Shown here piece after piece: positions 21,571 through 33,097 of a DNA stretch of 64,000 nucleotides. The stretch covers positions 744,001 to 808,000 of the forward strand of contig OY754472.1 in the NCBI GenBank assembly GCA_963575645.1. The letters are read 5' to 3'. Within the stretch, counting starts at the first letter, position 1. Each line of letters starts with the position of its first letter. Below the pieces are notes generated by a model. The model worked only from the letters and a program-made list of their open reading frames with translations. It was not told the origin of the DNA and ran no database searches. The DNA is from Xanthostigma xanthostigma. Lineage: Eukaryota; Arthropoda; Insecta; Raphidioptera; Raphidiidae. The position numbers and the translations under genes were made by a program.

Positions 21571-22270
21571 AAAAATTAATCGACTTAAAAATCATCCTGT
21601 ATGTAGATGTATATAAATTTGTCATCCCTGGCGTGATGAAATGACGCGCATCGATCGTATATAAGATCCCGTAGGGTGTTTTACTGACGCGCTTTTGCTC
21701 AGCCAGAGAAGACACGGCCTGCCGCGATCTTCTGTCGCAGAGTTATAAAGTAAGTAACATGTCATACTTCGGGCTATTGGACAAACGCCATTGTACATTG
21801 TATTTATTATCATGTCCTTTTCTCCAAACCGGGGGCCTGAATTGACACTGGAATTGTACATATTTTATCACTTATCTCTGAACAATGTCAATTCTACACA
21901 ATAATATAATGTACACACTATCTAGCTGTTTCTTTTCTTGTATAATTTACCCAGTTGTCCGTAAAAACAGGGCCAAGTTTAGTTACTAGTATTTCGTTAT
22001 AGAACAGCGCGTGACACTTGGTTTGAATGATTAGATGACAGGGCAAAATTTAGTTGCAGGGCAATATTTAGTTCCTATAGAATTAGTTAGTTAATCAGAA
22101 TCAACGAGCTCTTAGGACTTGAAAAAAGACAGAAGTATATGTTTGGTTTATAATAAAAGTATATGAAAATTGTCAATCACAAAATCTTACCTTGTGCCTA
22201 CAGTTAATATTACAGTCCTGAGGAAAATGTGTGATATTTCTCAAAATTCATTTTTTTTATAAAAAAAAAA
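21571..22270. other. Unassigned stretch
   Basis: 21620-21850 is slightly GC-richer and carries a 79-codon minus frame with no recognisable domain. I see no gene. Confidence 0.3.
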
Positions 22271-22842
22271 TTGGTTGTCTGTAAAGTCGGTTTACGGACG
22301 ATAGTTTTACGTGATAACGTATTCCGTAATACATAACCTAAATTTATATAATAATTATAATAATTCGAATCTATGATATTGCATATTTTGCTTCAAATTT
22401 AGGTTAATTTTATTTATTAAAATTATTCACCACCTATAATATAATTGTTTTTTTTAACTTTCTTTCTTTCGTATTTATTTTAAGTCCCAAAGATTAACTG
22501 TCATAATATTTTGAAAACAATTGTTTCATTGTTTATATAAAATTCCAAAACCTACTTACAATATTTAAGTATTTTCATACGTCAAAAAATTGATTTTTAT
22601 AATGATAAAATTTGTATGAAAACGATTTTTTCGAGAGATGAGACCTAGCTAAAACGATTTTTTGCCCCCCAAAATCCCTTTTCAGTAAATTTCATCCAAA
22701 TCGTTAGGACCGTTTTCGAGAAAAGCACGCACAGGGTCAGGCGGAACGTTAGGAACGTTACACTTTTTCGTGCATGCAGCCGGTGTTTTATCAATTTATA
22801 AGATTGGTGATTCATCAATTTATAAGACGTTATCACGTCAAA
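22271..22842 (-). mobile_element. NA-1 element, copy C
   Basis: Same ends as the other NA-1 copies (TTGGTTGTCTG.. and ..GTTATCACGTCAA), interior type 2. The repeat block is short: GCGGAACGTTAGGAACGTTA. Confidence 0.8.
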
Positions 22843-23277
22843 AAAGAATTGCCAACATTTCAACCAATTGCATTAGAGACTATTGTCACTTCCCGCGAAG
22901 TGGTAAAATGCAATTGATAAAAGTTTAACGCTTTTTAAATCGTGTCTGCAAGATTTTCTAAAATCAATATAAAGCGAACGTTCCAGCAAAGCCCTGCGTT
23001 TTACACGGATTGACTGCACAGATTCAATCTTAAGTGGATAAGATGTCACGTTATCTATATCCTCAAAGGTGACATTGGTCGGAATAGATAATCCTGTAGA
23101 CAAAGACAAGCGAACTGCGCTGTGTGTTTATCTCTATTGTTATAGCTTTCAAAACTCATTCATTTAATATGTACATTGTTACATGATACCTACTCATAGC
23201 TAGAAAGTTTCTATTATGATTATGAATCTCATATTCTTCGTTAAACAGTGTAGTAAGTAGAATTAGGGATGACGGTG
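22843..23277. other. Unassigned stretch
   Basis: A 78-codon minus frame (22873-23109) shows no recognisable motif. No gene is called. Confidence 0.3.
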
Positions 23278-23792
23278 TAAAGGGCCCCGCACAAACCTTA
23301 CGGGATTTTGTTCTCGGTTAAATTGATCAAAAATGGTTTTATTTTATAGTTCAAAGGTCACTAAGAAAAAGTGTCCATGGGCGCATAGCCTAAAAACCAA
23401 TAGATTTTTAGCAACAGATATGTTTAGCGAGATTTTAGATATAGGGATATCCATTGAATTCACAAACATGATCCATGTTCAACTTTTGTGCTTTTTTTAG
23501 AAATAGAAAAATAGTCGAAAACTAGGTAATGTTGGAAGGTGTCACCCTGTATAAAATAATAATGTCAGCGCACTCGAAATCATATTTCTAGAGCTTAGGA
23601 TTTTTTAAGATTGTGAATTCAATGGATATATCTAAAATCTTGCTAAACATATCTGTAGCTAAAAATCTATTAGTTTTTAGGCTATGCGCCTATGGACACT
23701 TTTTCTTAGTGACCTTTAAGCTATAAAATAAAACCATTTTCGATCAATTTAACCGAGAATCAAATCCCCTTAGGTTTGTGCGGAGTCCTTTG
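23278..23792. mobile_element. Foldback MITE NA-3, copy 3 (best copy)
   Basis: Terminal inverted repeats AGGGCCCCGCACAAACCTTA and TTAGGTTTGTGCGGAGTCCT bound 515 bp. Inner inverted arms hold GTCCATGGGCGCATAGCC and GGCTATGCGCCTATGGAC. It is useful for defining the family. Confidence 0.75.
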
Positions 23793-23876
23793 AAAAAAAA
23801 AATCTGCCACTCCGACAATAAATATTGAAAACTGAGTACCTATTTAGATAATTTTCCCATTACCAAATTTCCAATT

Positions 23877-23915
23877 CCCGGGTGAAGCCGGACCGTGCCG
23901 CCGGTATTTTATAAA
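23877..23915 (+). mobile_element. Helitron 3'-end fragment
   Basis: The hairpin-type sequence CCCGGGTGAAGCCGG followed by GTGCCGCCGGT resembles the Hel-1/Hel-3 terminus. The CTRR end is mutated and no body is attached. Confidence 0.45.
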
Positions 23916-24229
23916 CACATCCCTGTCCTGCACGGCCATGTTATAGATAAAATGTCTATTGTACTAAACGGGCGAGAAGAGTTGGTGAAGAAGGGAAAAC
24001 CATTTTTGGGGGTGCGGACCCTTGCTTCTTCGTAATCTAAACAAACATTCTCAAACGCATTTTATCACAAGGAAAAATCACTGGGAAAACATTTGCGTTG
24101 CTTGTGTATCTCTTGATTTTTCGCGTGAACAAAATAGCGCGGGTGATTCGACAACACATCCTATCTGAGAAATTACAATTTTTTTCAGAACAGTCAAGAA
24201 AGTGTAAAGGCTTTCACGGCCGGTGCTGA

Positions 24230-24365
24230 TCCAAATCTTCTTGGTTTCCGGGCTTGTATGCAGTGGTCCATTGGTATTATTGTCTACCGCCGTTGTAGAC
24301 GAAACGTCAGGTAGAAATATCAATGGCCCACGGCATACAAGCCCTGAAACCAAGAAGATTTGAGT
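24230..24365 (+). mobile_element. PLE-2 foldback copy 2
   Basis: It has the same arms as 16945-17145 with a shorter centre. The GTCTAC/GTAGAC stem (24282-24287, 24295-24300) is directly followed by GAAACGTC. The left core half is lost (TATTAT precedes the stem). Confidence 0.6.
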
Positions 24366-24596
24366 CAAGAATGTTAAATTAAATTTTCAAGAATTTGGAG
24401 TATCCAGCGTAGAGGATCTCAAATCAATAGATACGTTCTGTCCGGATTTGGAGCTTCTTCAGAAATAATCTAAAAAATATAAAAATTAATTAGTATCTAC
24501 TTATTTTCTGATAGAATTAAGTTTGAATTTTTGTATTAATATTTCGATAAATAAAAGTTCAAAACAATTCTTTTAGAAAATATTAATTTATTTTAT

Positions 24597-25213
24597 ATAG
24601 CGGTCCCGTCCGGTTTCTCCCGGGTGTAAAAGAACGAATGGAGAAAGGAGGAACATGAGTACACACATTCATATTAGTTTACCGAGATGAATGTTGTGTC
24701 CAAATTTCATGATGATCGGAGTTACCGTTCAAAATTTTTTGTCGATAAAAAGCAGTATTTGTACTTTTTTTAACTAATAATTTTTTTAAATTAATTTAAT
24801 AAAATTAAAATAAATTTTAATGTAAGCCTTAGAAGAAAGCAATGTAGAAAATAAAAAAAAAATAAAAATGCATTCGCCCAACGTAGGGCTCGAACCCACG
24901 ACCCTGATATTGACAGTCTTGTGCTCTACCAATTGCGCTAGCCGGCGTTGTATTCTTTCATCGCTAATATGAGTATACTTAGTTAGTGCATTTCACCTGA
25001 ATAGAAGCTTATTTTTTAGATACATTTGGAACATTTTTCATTACTGCTCCGCTCCTAATGGTCGTAGCCTGATTTTATATAGCCTATAGCCTTCCTCGAT
25101 AAATGGGCTATCCAACAAAAAAAATGTATTTCAATTTAAACCAGTAGTTCCTGAGATTAGCGCGTTCAAACAAACAAACAAACAAACTCTTCAGCTTTAT
25201 ATATTAGTATAGA
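24597..25213 (-). mobile_element. Helitron Hel-1b
   Basis: On the minus strand it begins TCTATACTAATATATAAAGC after an A. It ends in CCCGGGAGAAACCGG then GGGACCGCTAT, so CTAG is mutated to CTAT. It carries the best preserved tRNA-Lys-like segment of the three Hel-1 copies. Confidence 0.85.
24875..24946 (-). pseudogene. tRNA-Lys-like sequence inside Hel-1b
   Basis: The 72-base cloverleaf outline starts GCCGGCTAGCGCAATTGG and ends CCTACGTTGGGCG, with B box GGTTCGAGCCC. Compared with tRNA-Lys as I know it, the body matches well, but the anticodon triplet is GTC and the anticodon stem (AAGA/TATC) has two mismatches. A functional tRNA is unlikely. Confidence 0.7.
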
Positions 25214-26464
25214 TTTTTTAGATTATTTCTGAAGAAGATCCAAACCCGGACCGAAATGTATTTATTGGATTATTGAATTATAATTTTTGTCGATATATAG
25301 TCTGGAAAAATTGGTCGATAATTTTATTTATTTAAAGAAGAAAATTTTATTTGACATCACAAATCTCTCTTTTTATGTCTACACCTTTTGAATTTTCAGT
25401 CTCCATTTTTTATTCACATTGTATATTTTTTACGTATACATTTATTGTTTATTCAACGTTTTTTTTTTGTTTAAAGAACATATTCATGTGTGCATAATAA
25501 CATTCTAAACACTTTTCGCACTTTTGTTTGTGTTGAACGTAAAGGCCGCTGCACACGAGGCTGGTTTTGCCGCTAGCTGGTTTTTGTGCTGACTGGCGTG
25601 CTGGCTACGAGGATTGATATGACGTCGGAACCAATCAGGAAACAGCATGTTGTCACGTGGGCGACATAAATAAACCAACCGTCATAAGGTCTGCTCCAAG
25701 CAATCGGAGAACGGTAACAGAACCGTCATCGTCTTGCGCAGTAGCTAAAACGATTCTTGAGCCACTGCGCACGACAGCCTTGCGCATTATCAAGGTGTGT
25801 GTTCTGTTCAGAGACAATAAGCGTTTACTTTTTGTTAACATTCGAACTGTCATTGCGCGCGCAACAAACACATCTACAAAGCAAGGCGTCAATACACGCA
25901 TCGTGTGAAGCGAAACCCAGCGTCTTTTTAGTAGATCTCTAACAAACCGTATGTATTCGTTACTGAGTAACGGGTACATCGTCTGACTCGAAGTAACGAA
26001 TCGTTACTTACAAATTCATTACGTTACTCGCATCTGTCGTATCCATGCCAGTTCGACTCGTTTGATGCGGTTATATCTTATACGAACGAAGTCATACCGT
26101 ATCACGTATGCGACGCGCCTCGATGCGATGGTATACATGCTTGATGCTGTTAGTACACGATTGTATGTCGTATGAAAAGTAACGAGTAACGTAACGATAC
26201 GAAAGTAACGGGTACTGGTTTTTTAAGTAACGAATACATACAGGTACACAATTTCTCGTTACTTTTACAGCTCTACTTATTGAAGTGAAAATTTCTTTAG
26301 CGGCGTTGTACACTTTTTTTGTAATAGGTAAAAAATGTTAAACTCGCGTCAGGCGTCAGGTAAAGAAAGAACTGGGTAAGCGAGAAAACGCTCTAAGTGA
26401 GAGTAATTGCTAGGTACCGTGTGGTTTATTACTGTTAGTATGTTATGCCACTACACCAACAGCA

Positions 26465-26681
26465 ATCGGTGGCCGAGCGGTCTAAGGCGCTAGTCTTTGC
26501 TGACGTCAACTCTCGGCATCACGGGTCGTGGGTTCTAATCCCGTCCACGCCGAAAGAAAAATTGTTTTTTTTTCGGCAAATTTTTGACAATAAATCGAAC
26601 TAAAAAGTGAAAAATAAATATAGTTTAAAAAAAACTAAAAAACACGCTTTATATCGAACTAAAAAATAAAAATTAATGTTT
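26465..26681 (+). mobile_element. SINE-2 copy 1 (tRNA-Leu/Ser-like head)
   Basis: The head GGTGGCCGAGCGGTCTAAGG..GGGTTCTAATCC..CCACGCC is about 85 nt, the long-variable-arm length of Leu/Ser tRNAs. It contains A-box-like TGGCCGAGCGG and a B-box-like element. An AT-rich tail with the TCGAACTAAAAAGT unit follows. It is nested in the Harbinger-like element. Confidence 0.7.
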
Positions 26682-26822
26682 GAAGTGAAAACATCTTTAG
26701 CGGCGTTGTACACTTTTTTTGTAAAAAATGTTAAACTCGCGTCAGGACACGTGACCTGATCGAAAATTCGTAAGACGTTAATATTCAAGTTTTCACTTTT
26801 GCCGGCACTCCCGGAGTGCAAC
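26682..26822 (+). mobile_element. NA-7 copy 2
   Basis: GAAGTGAAAACATCTTTAGC through AAGTTTTCACTTTTGCCGGC, shorter inside than 4855-5113. A left-end fragment is also present at 26285-26350. Confidence 0.55.
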
Positions 26823-26887
26823 CCGTGTGTTTTTTAGTAGTCAAAGGAATCCAGCGGCAAATCCAGCCTCGTGTGCAGCGGCTTTAA

Positions 26888-27241
26888 CTTTATTATATGT
26901 CGCAATGCGGTTGTTTAAGTATACAAAGGCATCTGCCGTTGTGCATTACAGATAACTGTTACTATACGACACAGTCGCAGGTTCCCTGTGCAGGGTAAAC
27001 TAACTCAAGTTTAAATTGGGATTATAGATTTTCGATTACCGTGCCGGCTAGATTGACAGCGCCGGTAATTGACAGATGTAATGAAAAATTTAAATCAGCT
27101 AAAAGTAATTACGCAGGCAAAAACAAAATTATACTCGGCAGGTAGGTATATACAATCGATAAACAAGGGGTTAGGCCACCTTGGCGCTCGGAAAAATAAG
27201 TATAAAAAAAATTTTTTTTGCGCGAGTGATCCATAAAAAAA
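26888..27241. other. Unassigned stretch
   Basis: No gene or family match noted. Confidence 0.3.
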
Positions 27242-27785
27242 ATGGTTGTCTGTAAAGTCGGTTTACGGACGATAGTTTTACGTGATAACGTATTCCGCTC
27301 GAATATCATATTTAATAATACATAACCTAAATTTTAGTAGCTGTCAAACTATATTTTTACCGACTAATAATTGGATCAACCAAAGCAAAATACATATTTT
27401 TAAGCAATTATAAAAGACATTTAAAAGAATGTATATATATTATATATTTGTTAACAAACCGTATAATTTATCTGCTGTTATGAAATGCAGATATCTCCCA
27501 AGATTTGTTTTTGATACAAAATGTAGCTGCGTTTGTGTACAAACTATCAATTGATCAATACATTTCCATTCGTTATGAACAATATCATATTTTATCCATA
27601 ATGACGGCGATCAGTTATTTTTAACTAAATAAAATGACATTTATTAATTATTATTAGCGCCATATTGCCATTTCTCTATCGCTTATACTGCGCTCTCGCT
27701 TGCACGCACAGGGTCAGGCGGAACGTTACACTTTTTCGTGCGTGCAGCTGGTGTTTCATCAATTTATAAGACGTTATCACGTCAA
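27242..27785 (-). mobile_element. NA-1 element, copy D
   Basis: Standard ends, but interior type 3 (AATTTTAGTAGCTGTCAAAC), shared only with copy G. It holds ~340 bp that G lacks. The ACGTT block is at its minimum (GCGGAACGTTACAC). Confidence 0.8.
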
Positions 27786-28878
27786 AAAAAAAAAAAACAA
27801 AAAATGGCGGAGATATGAGCCAATATGTAGGAACCTCTTTTGAAAACCCTTGTACATGATTTGTACATGATTTCTCTGTTGGACATTGAAAATGGTTTCC
27901 TTATTTAAAAGGAAAATAGCTACAGTGTGATAAAAATTTTCAATTTTTTTTGTCGAAATGACAACTGTTTGAAAAAAAAACTCGTTATTGCATCGAAATT
28001 TTGAGTTTGAAAAATTTGTAACTTTTGAACATCGTATCCAATCAAAAAAATCACATTGTGGATAATATTATGCAAAAATAAGTGTTATAAATTTTAACCA
28101 AATCGGTTGAGTAAATCTTGAGATATTGAAAAATGCAGTTTCAAGAAAAAAGCAAAAGAAAAAAATTAAATTAAAATCTAAAAACACCCTAAAAATGATT
28201 CTGAACAGCTAAGTAAAAATATTCGTTTTGGGCTGCAAATTCAAAAAAATTTTATTTGAAAATAATCTTAGATTGTGATAAACTGTACAGTTTTCATTTG
28301 TCATAGTTTCTTCTCCCGAGAAGAATACGAGCAATTACCGGTCACCCTGTATATACTTATTATGCAATAACTGTTTTTCAGTCTGTTTTTACATACCCGC
28401 CATACAGGTAAACGAGAATAAAAAGAGAAAAATTATTTATTTGAAACTCACGCTTTTTTATTCCCTCCGATTAAATTCCGGGTCACGTCTGGGTTTAATA
28501 TTTTATATAAAATAACGTGGGAGCAGGCAGGCTGTTCTCACGTTCACAAATCAGCCGCCATAACTTTCAAGTCAGTCAATGAGCCGCAAAAATGAGCACT
28601 TTATCTCCAATCACCGAACCACGCATCGACGTGATATTGCGTCATTCAATTTGATACACAGTCAACGCGAGAAAAAACGTTAAAAAAATCAGTTCTTTAT
28701 TTTACATTTTCTATTTTGTTTTACCCTGGGGACATTAGGATAATGAGGGCCCCTATGACCTTGACAGAGCACTATTTTGTTTCTAGATTTCTAGATTTAT
28801 TTTTATTTCTTTACAGTCACATTGAAAAGATTACAGTAATATATTAATCCACAAAAGTAACTCTTTTAGCACTCACAG
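27786..28878. other. Unassigned stretch of about 1.1 kb
   Basis: Mostly AT-rich with no long frame. ACCGGTCACCCTGTATATAC at about 28338 resembles a transposon end, but no partner was found. Confidence 0.3.
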
Positions 28879-29493
28879 TAGCGATGTGTCCACATGACTC
28901 TTTATTGGGAGCCGGCTCCGTGCGCTCCGCTCACTAAAAAGAGTCGCTCAGAGCGAGTCGTTCAAAGGAGCGACACTAGACAGTACGCACTACACAAAAG
29001 TGCAGACTGCAGAGGTGTGAATTGTCATCATAGATGATCATACATGCTCAGGAGTTACGTAGCATTGCACAGCACAATACACACACTCAGCTCTGAGCTC
29101 ATTTTAATATGATTCTGATCTTAATATATTATTCGCATTTCGGATAAACTATGAAGTAGGTATAATAAAAACTTAACAACAATAATGTTTATTGTTACAA
29201 TATTATATCTTAGTCAACGACGTCAATATGAATGGTTTAAGTCACTGTTAAGCTTAGTACTATTCTTACAGTGTGTCATTCAACATTAAATGACTCAGCA
29301 AAGATAACTCCGTACGTGCAAAATTCACTAGTGCCTCTGTGGCCTGTGCTGTGCGCGCTCTGTAAATGTGCGAATGCAACAGTACAGAACAGCTCAGCAC
29401 AGAGCAATGGCGCTCGGAGTGAGTCATTCACAAAAAAAAAGAGCGACTCGCTCCGCTCCGAGAAAAGAGTCGCTCAGGAGCGACACATCACTA
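28879..29493. mobile_element. hAT-like MITE, copy 1
   Basis: Ends TAGCGATGTGTC and, inverted, TAGTGATGTGTCGCTCCTGA surround arms rich in GAGCGGAGCG and GAGTCGCTC. It is the inverse complement of 30658-31244 over most of its length. A target duplication is not clear here. The 104-codon plus frame 29271-29585 lies mostly within it and is not a gene. Confidence 0.75.
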
Positions 29494-29698
29494 GTTTGGT
29501 GATCTGGCAGGAACTAGGGGGTCTCTATCTATCGCGGGGCTCTGAGCACGTGCGCAGTGGGAAAAAGGGGCAAGGATCTGTATAAAAAAGAGACGCAATT
29601 GCGGCAGCAAAACTGGTACGGCGATATTTTTTCTCGTTTTTGCCGCTAATTTTCTAGACGGCATTTTATTATACGGATGAACTTTCCTTTATTACTGA

Positions 29699-30318
29699 CT
29701 TGCGATCCCGTCCGGTTTCACCCGGGTGTAAAAGAACGAATTGAGAAGGGAGGAACATGAGTACCTACACACATTCATATTAGTTTACCGAGATGAATGT
29801 TGTGTCCAAATGTCATGATGATCGGAGTTACGTTCAAAATTTGTTGTCGATAAAAAGCAGTATTTATACTTTTTTTAACTAATAATTTTTTTTAATTAAT
29901 TAAATAAAATTAAAATAAATTTTAATGCAAGCCTTAGAAGAAAGCAATGTAGAAAATAAAAAAAAAAAATAAAAATGCATTCGCCCAACGTAGGGCTCGA
30001 AACCACGACCCTGGTATTGACAGTCTTGTGCTCTACTGATTGCGCTAGCCGTCGTTGTATTCTTACATCGCTAATATGAGTATACTTAGTTAGTGCATTT
30101 CACCTGAATAGAAGCTTATTTTTGAAATACATTTTGCAACATTTTTCATTAATGCTCCGCTCCTAATGGTCGTAGCCTGATTTTATATAGCCTATAGCCT
30201 TCCTTGATAAATGGGCTATCCAACAATTTTTTTTTTTCAATTTGAACTAGTAAATCCTGAGATTAGCGCGTTCAAACAAACAAACAAACTCTTCAGCTTT
30301 ATATATTAGTAGTATAGA
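29699..30318 (-). mobile_element. Helitron Hel-1c
   Basis: Minus-strand start TCTATACTACTAATATATAA after A; terminus CCCGGGTGAAACCGG then GGGATCGCAAG before T. CTAG has become CAAG. It is closely related to Hel-1b. Confidence 0.82.
29982..30053 (-). pseudogene. tRNA-Lys-like sequence inside Hel-1c
   Basis: Same module as in Hel-1a and Hel-1b, with GTC at the anticodon position. The B box is altered to GGTTTCGAGCC, which shifts the T-loop. Confidence 0.6.
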
Positions 30319-30649
30319 TAGAAACCGTAACCTTGTACAACGAAGAGACAAATCGTAAAAATTTCATCGAAATAAAACAATAAAAAATAATCGCCCGACA
30401 GAACTGTGTTCCGTTATATACAATTGAACAATAAAAAATAATGAGCGAATATTTTATTAACGTCGGCATTGTTTCGACAAAAAATTAATTGCGTTTTCAA
30501 TTTAAATCAACACACAATAAATTTGTATAAACACGGGACGATGCAGGTTTAAAATTAGATTTGCATGCATCGCTGTATATCACCGCGGTAATTCCCACGG
30601 CATACAAAAAACTATCCCTAATCAATCAATGTTCCGGGTTGGAAAATGT
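30319..30649. other. AT-rich stretch, nothing recognised
   Basis: No feature is supported. Confidence 0.3.
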
Positions 30650-30657
30650 GCGTCGAT

Positions 30658-31244
30658 TAGTGATGAGCAAGTCGTTCATAATGAACGACTCCTTTCTCGA
30701 AGCGGAGCGAGTCGATCTTTTTTGTGAACGACTCACTCCGAGCGCCATTGCTCTGTGCTGAGCTATTCTGTATACTGTTGCATTCGCACATTTGCAGAGC
30801 GCACACAGCACAGGACACAGAGACACCAGTGAACTTTGCACGTACGGAGTTATCTTTGCTGAGTCGTTTAATGTTGAACGACACACTGTTTACAGTGACT
30901 TAAACCATTCACATTGACGTCGTTGACAAAGATATAATATTGTAACAATAAACATTATTATTGTTAAGCTTTTATTATACTTTATAGTTTATCCGAAATG
31001 CGAATAATATAAGATCAGAATCATATTAAAATAAGCTCAGAGCTGAGTGTGTGTATTGTGTTGTGCAATGCTACATGAATCCTGAGCATGTATGATGACA
31101 GTTCACACCTCTGCAGTCTGCACACTTGTATAGTGCGTACTGTCTAGTGCCGCTCCTTTGAACGACTCGCTCTGAGCGAATCTTTTTAGTGAGCGGAGCG
31201 CACGGAGCCAGCTCCCAATAAAGAGTCATGTGGACACATCACTA
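30658..31244. mobile_element. hAT-like MITE, copy 2, with 8-bp duplication
   Basis: Ends TAGTGATGAGCAAGTCG and, inverted, TAGTGATGTGTCCACATGAC are flanked by GCGTCGAT (30650-30657) and ACGTCGAT (31245-31252), seven of eight identical. An 8-bp duplication and TAGTGATG-type ends are characteristic of hAT elements. The 60-90-codon frames inside are not conserved in copy 1. Confidence 0.82.
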
Positions 31245-31404
31245 ACGTCGATCTAAATTAAACGGTTGGTGGTTTCGAACGATTTTAACCTTTTAGATGC
31301 CTTACTAACTAAATAAATAATTAAACGCCCATTTTAAATGAAAAGCAGAACCGTAATAAAATTAAATCTTGTCGCTTTATCATCTTTTTATTTAGACTTG
31401 AATA

Positions 31405-31815
31405 GCAAGCAGTGTAGCGTAGTGGTAAGAGCACTAGACTCGCATTCGGGAGGTACCTGGTTCGAATCCCGGCGGGGGCAAATGTGTCTGGGACTTTTTC
31501 CTGCTGCCTCTCGCCGAAAAACGGTAATTCATGTATCGGCCATCTTGTTGAGGTCTTCCATGGTTTCCCCCAATATTTCTAGATAAATATCGAGATGGTT
31601 CCTTATTCAAGGCCATGGCCGATTACCTGTCAAACTCCTGCGCTCAAAATTTGCCTACCTTATCCTAATGTCCTAAAATTCGTTCATTCGCCCATTGCTA
31701 TTAATTAAGTTGAAGTTTAAATGTAGAAAATAATAGATAAAAAATAGTAATGGTGCGAATGGCGTCTGTTATGACATAAAGTCGAAAAATTGACATTAAA
31801 CGCATTATTATTATT
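31405..31815 (+). mobile_element. SINE-1 copy 5
   Basis: Complete head (A-box-like GTAGCGTAGTGG, B box GGTTCGAATCCC), body and ATT-repeat tail. A target duplication was not resolved. It abuts a LINE 3' fragment. Confidence 0.85.
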
Positions 31816-31861
31816 AAATAAATAATTTAACAATAAAAATATAATCTTAATTAATATTAAA

Positions 31862-32165
31862 GAAAATTATATAATTTTCTGCCAAAATACATGAAGAATT
31901 TAAACTTAATAAAATTCACAAGAATTTTAAAAAACATTTTAATAGAAAATGCCTTTTACACTAAAGAAGAATTTTTAACGCACAATTTTAATACAATAGA
32001 AAAGTAAGTTTTAAGTGTTTTTAAAATTAAATTTTTATTCATGACTTAGGTATTTATATTTTTATCTATATTTTATATTTTAACTGTTTCTATTTATATT
32101 TCCATGTGTATGTATCCTCCATACTCTGAATGCATTTTAAGGACATAAATAAAATGAAATGAATG
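31862..32165 (+). pseudogene. LINE 3' end: reverse-transcriptase C-terminal tail and 3' UTR
   Basis: A frame from about 31868 reads LYNFLPKYMKN..FTRILKN then ENAFYTKEEFL and a stop at 32007-32009. The LYN.LP, F+..LK and FYT..EFL pattern is the C-terminal signature of Jockey/CR1-like LINE polymerases. A 3' UTR of ~150 bp ends in AAATAAAATGAAATGAATG repeats. No catalytic domain remains. Confidence 0.65.
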
Positions 32166-32511
32166 AAAAAATGAATTTTTACTTCAACCGCGGATAATGG
32201 TTACATGCATGCAGATAGAGAGCAATGCGGTAGATCCAAATCGATTTGGAACCGCCACACCGGTGACTGATCGATAACGATTAAATTAAGTAGAAAATGT
32301 GTTAACGTCACTGAAATTTAGCAAAGCGCGTTAAAATACTCGTAATTCAGAGGTTGAATAGTATCAAGCAACCGTGTGTCAATGGAAAGTAACAAATGAT
32401 CGCTATGCAACCACTCGTCTTCTGTTTCTGTGTTAACGTTTGTGTTTTGTTTAGTCTCGGAGGCCTTATCCCCAAATTCCGTATATAGCTGCAGGGTCTA
32501 CAATAGAAACA
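32166..32511. other. Unassigned stretch
   Basis: No gene or family match noted. Confidence 0.3.
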
Positions 32512-33097
32512 TCATATATATCAATACGCTAAGGTTAAAGATGTTTGCCTCCCTTTTTAGAAAAAACCTCACAATTTCTCCACATAAATTATATATCATT
32601 TTACAGATAATTGCTTGCTCTACTGACATCGACAACTAAAAAATTTATTATTGCTTTTGTTTTTGTAAATTAATTAAACTCTGAACAACGTCTGCCATCT
32701 AACGGCTTTAATTTTGAAACAACGTCAACACTTCGATCTGTCATCTGACCTTCATATTGGAATACAACAGACACAATACTGCATACTGCCATCCAACGGC
32801 TTTAATTTTGAAACAGCGAGCAACGCTGAACAACGTCACAGCAATGCTGCATGATGCCATCTGACGGCTTAGCTCAACGCTTTTGCTACTTGCGCCTCTA
32901 TATGACAATTTTAGTAAAATATTTCTTCGATCTGTCATCTGATCTTCATATTGTAATACAACAAAAAGAAGAATGTTATAAGCAGTGTGCAAAATTAGAA
33001 ACGAAATGAATACCTGCAATCATATTTAAAAAATAATTTTGTAAAGTGATAATTATTATACTTATTTAGTGCGAATAATTCGCACAGATCACTCTAG
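32512..33097 (+). mobile_element. Helitron Hel-4b
   Basis: It starts TCATATATATCAATACGC after A (32511) and ends in hairpin GTGCGAATAATTCGCAC then AGATCACTCTAG before T (33098). Both termini are intact, so this copy and 58070-58664 define the family. A 92-codon minus frame at 32741-33019 is also open in other copies but has no domain. Confidence 0.88.

Larger units (their letters stand above)
24403..25340. mobile_element. PLE-1 foldback copy 4, split by Hel-1b
   Basis: Inverse complements of the GAAGAAG..CCAAAT..CGG core lie at 24433-24462 and 25228-25257, with AATTGGTCGATAATTTTATT at the right. Hel-1b (24597-25213) lies between the two halves and is therefore younger. Confidence 0.55.
25543..26884. 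mobile_element. Harbinger-like TIR element with TAA duplication
   Basis: Ends AGGCCGCTGCACACGAGGCT and, inverted, AAGCCGCTGCACACGAGGCT are directly flanked by TAA (25540-25542 and 26885-26887). A 3-bp TWA duplication points to PIF/Harbinger. A 108-codon minus frame at 25653-25979 has no transposase motif. The interior also contains NA-7 pieces and a SINE-2 copy. A second family member is at 61710-62116. Confidence 0.75.

Noticed and set aside
24875-24946. Functional tRNA gene
   Set aside because: The anticodon stem is broken and the anticodon changed; the same module sits at the same place in two other Helitron copies.
25653-25979. 108-codon minus frame as a protein gene
   Set aside because: It lies inside a TIR element, overlaps other open frames on the opposite strand and shows no conserved motif.
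26470-26553. Functional tRNA-Leu or tRNA-Ser gene
   Set aside because: The anticodon arm does not fold normally and the sequence is followed by a shared SINE-type tail, repeated at 61264.
29271-29585. 104-codon frame as a gene
   Set aside because: It mostly covers the inverted arms of a hAT-like MITE; the matching copy at 30658-31244 gives unrelated short frames.
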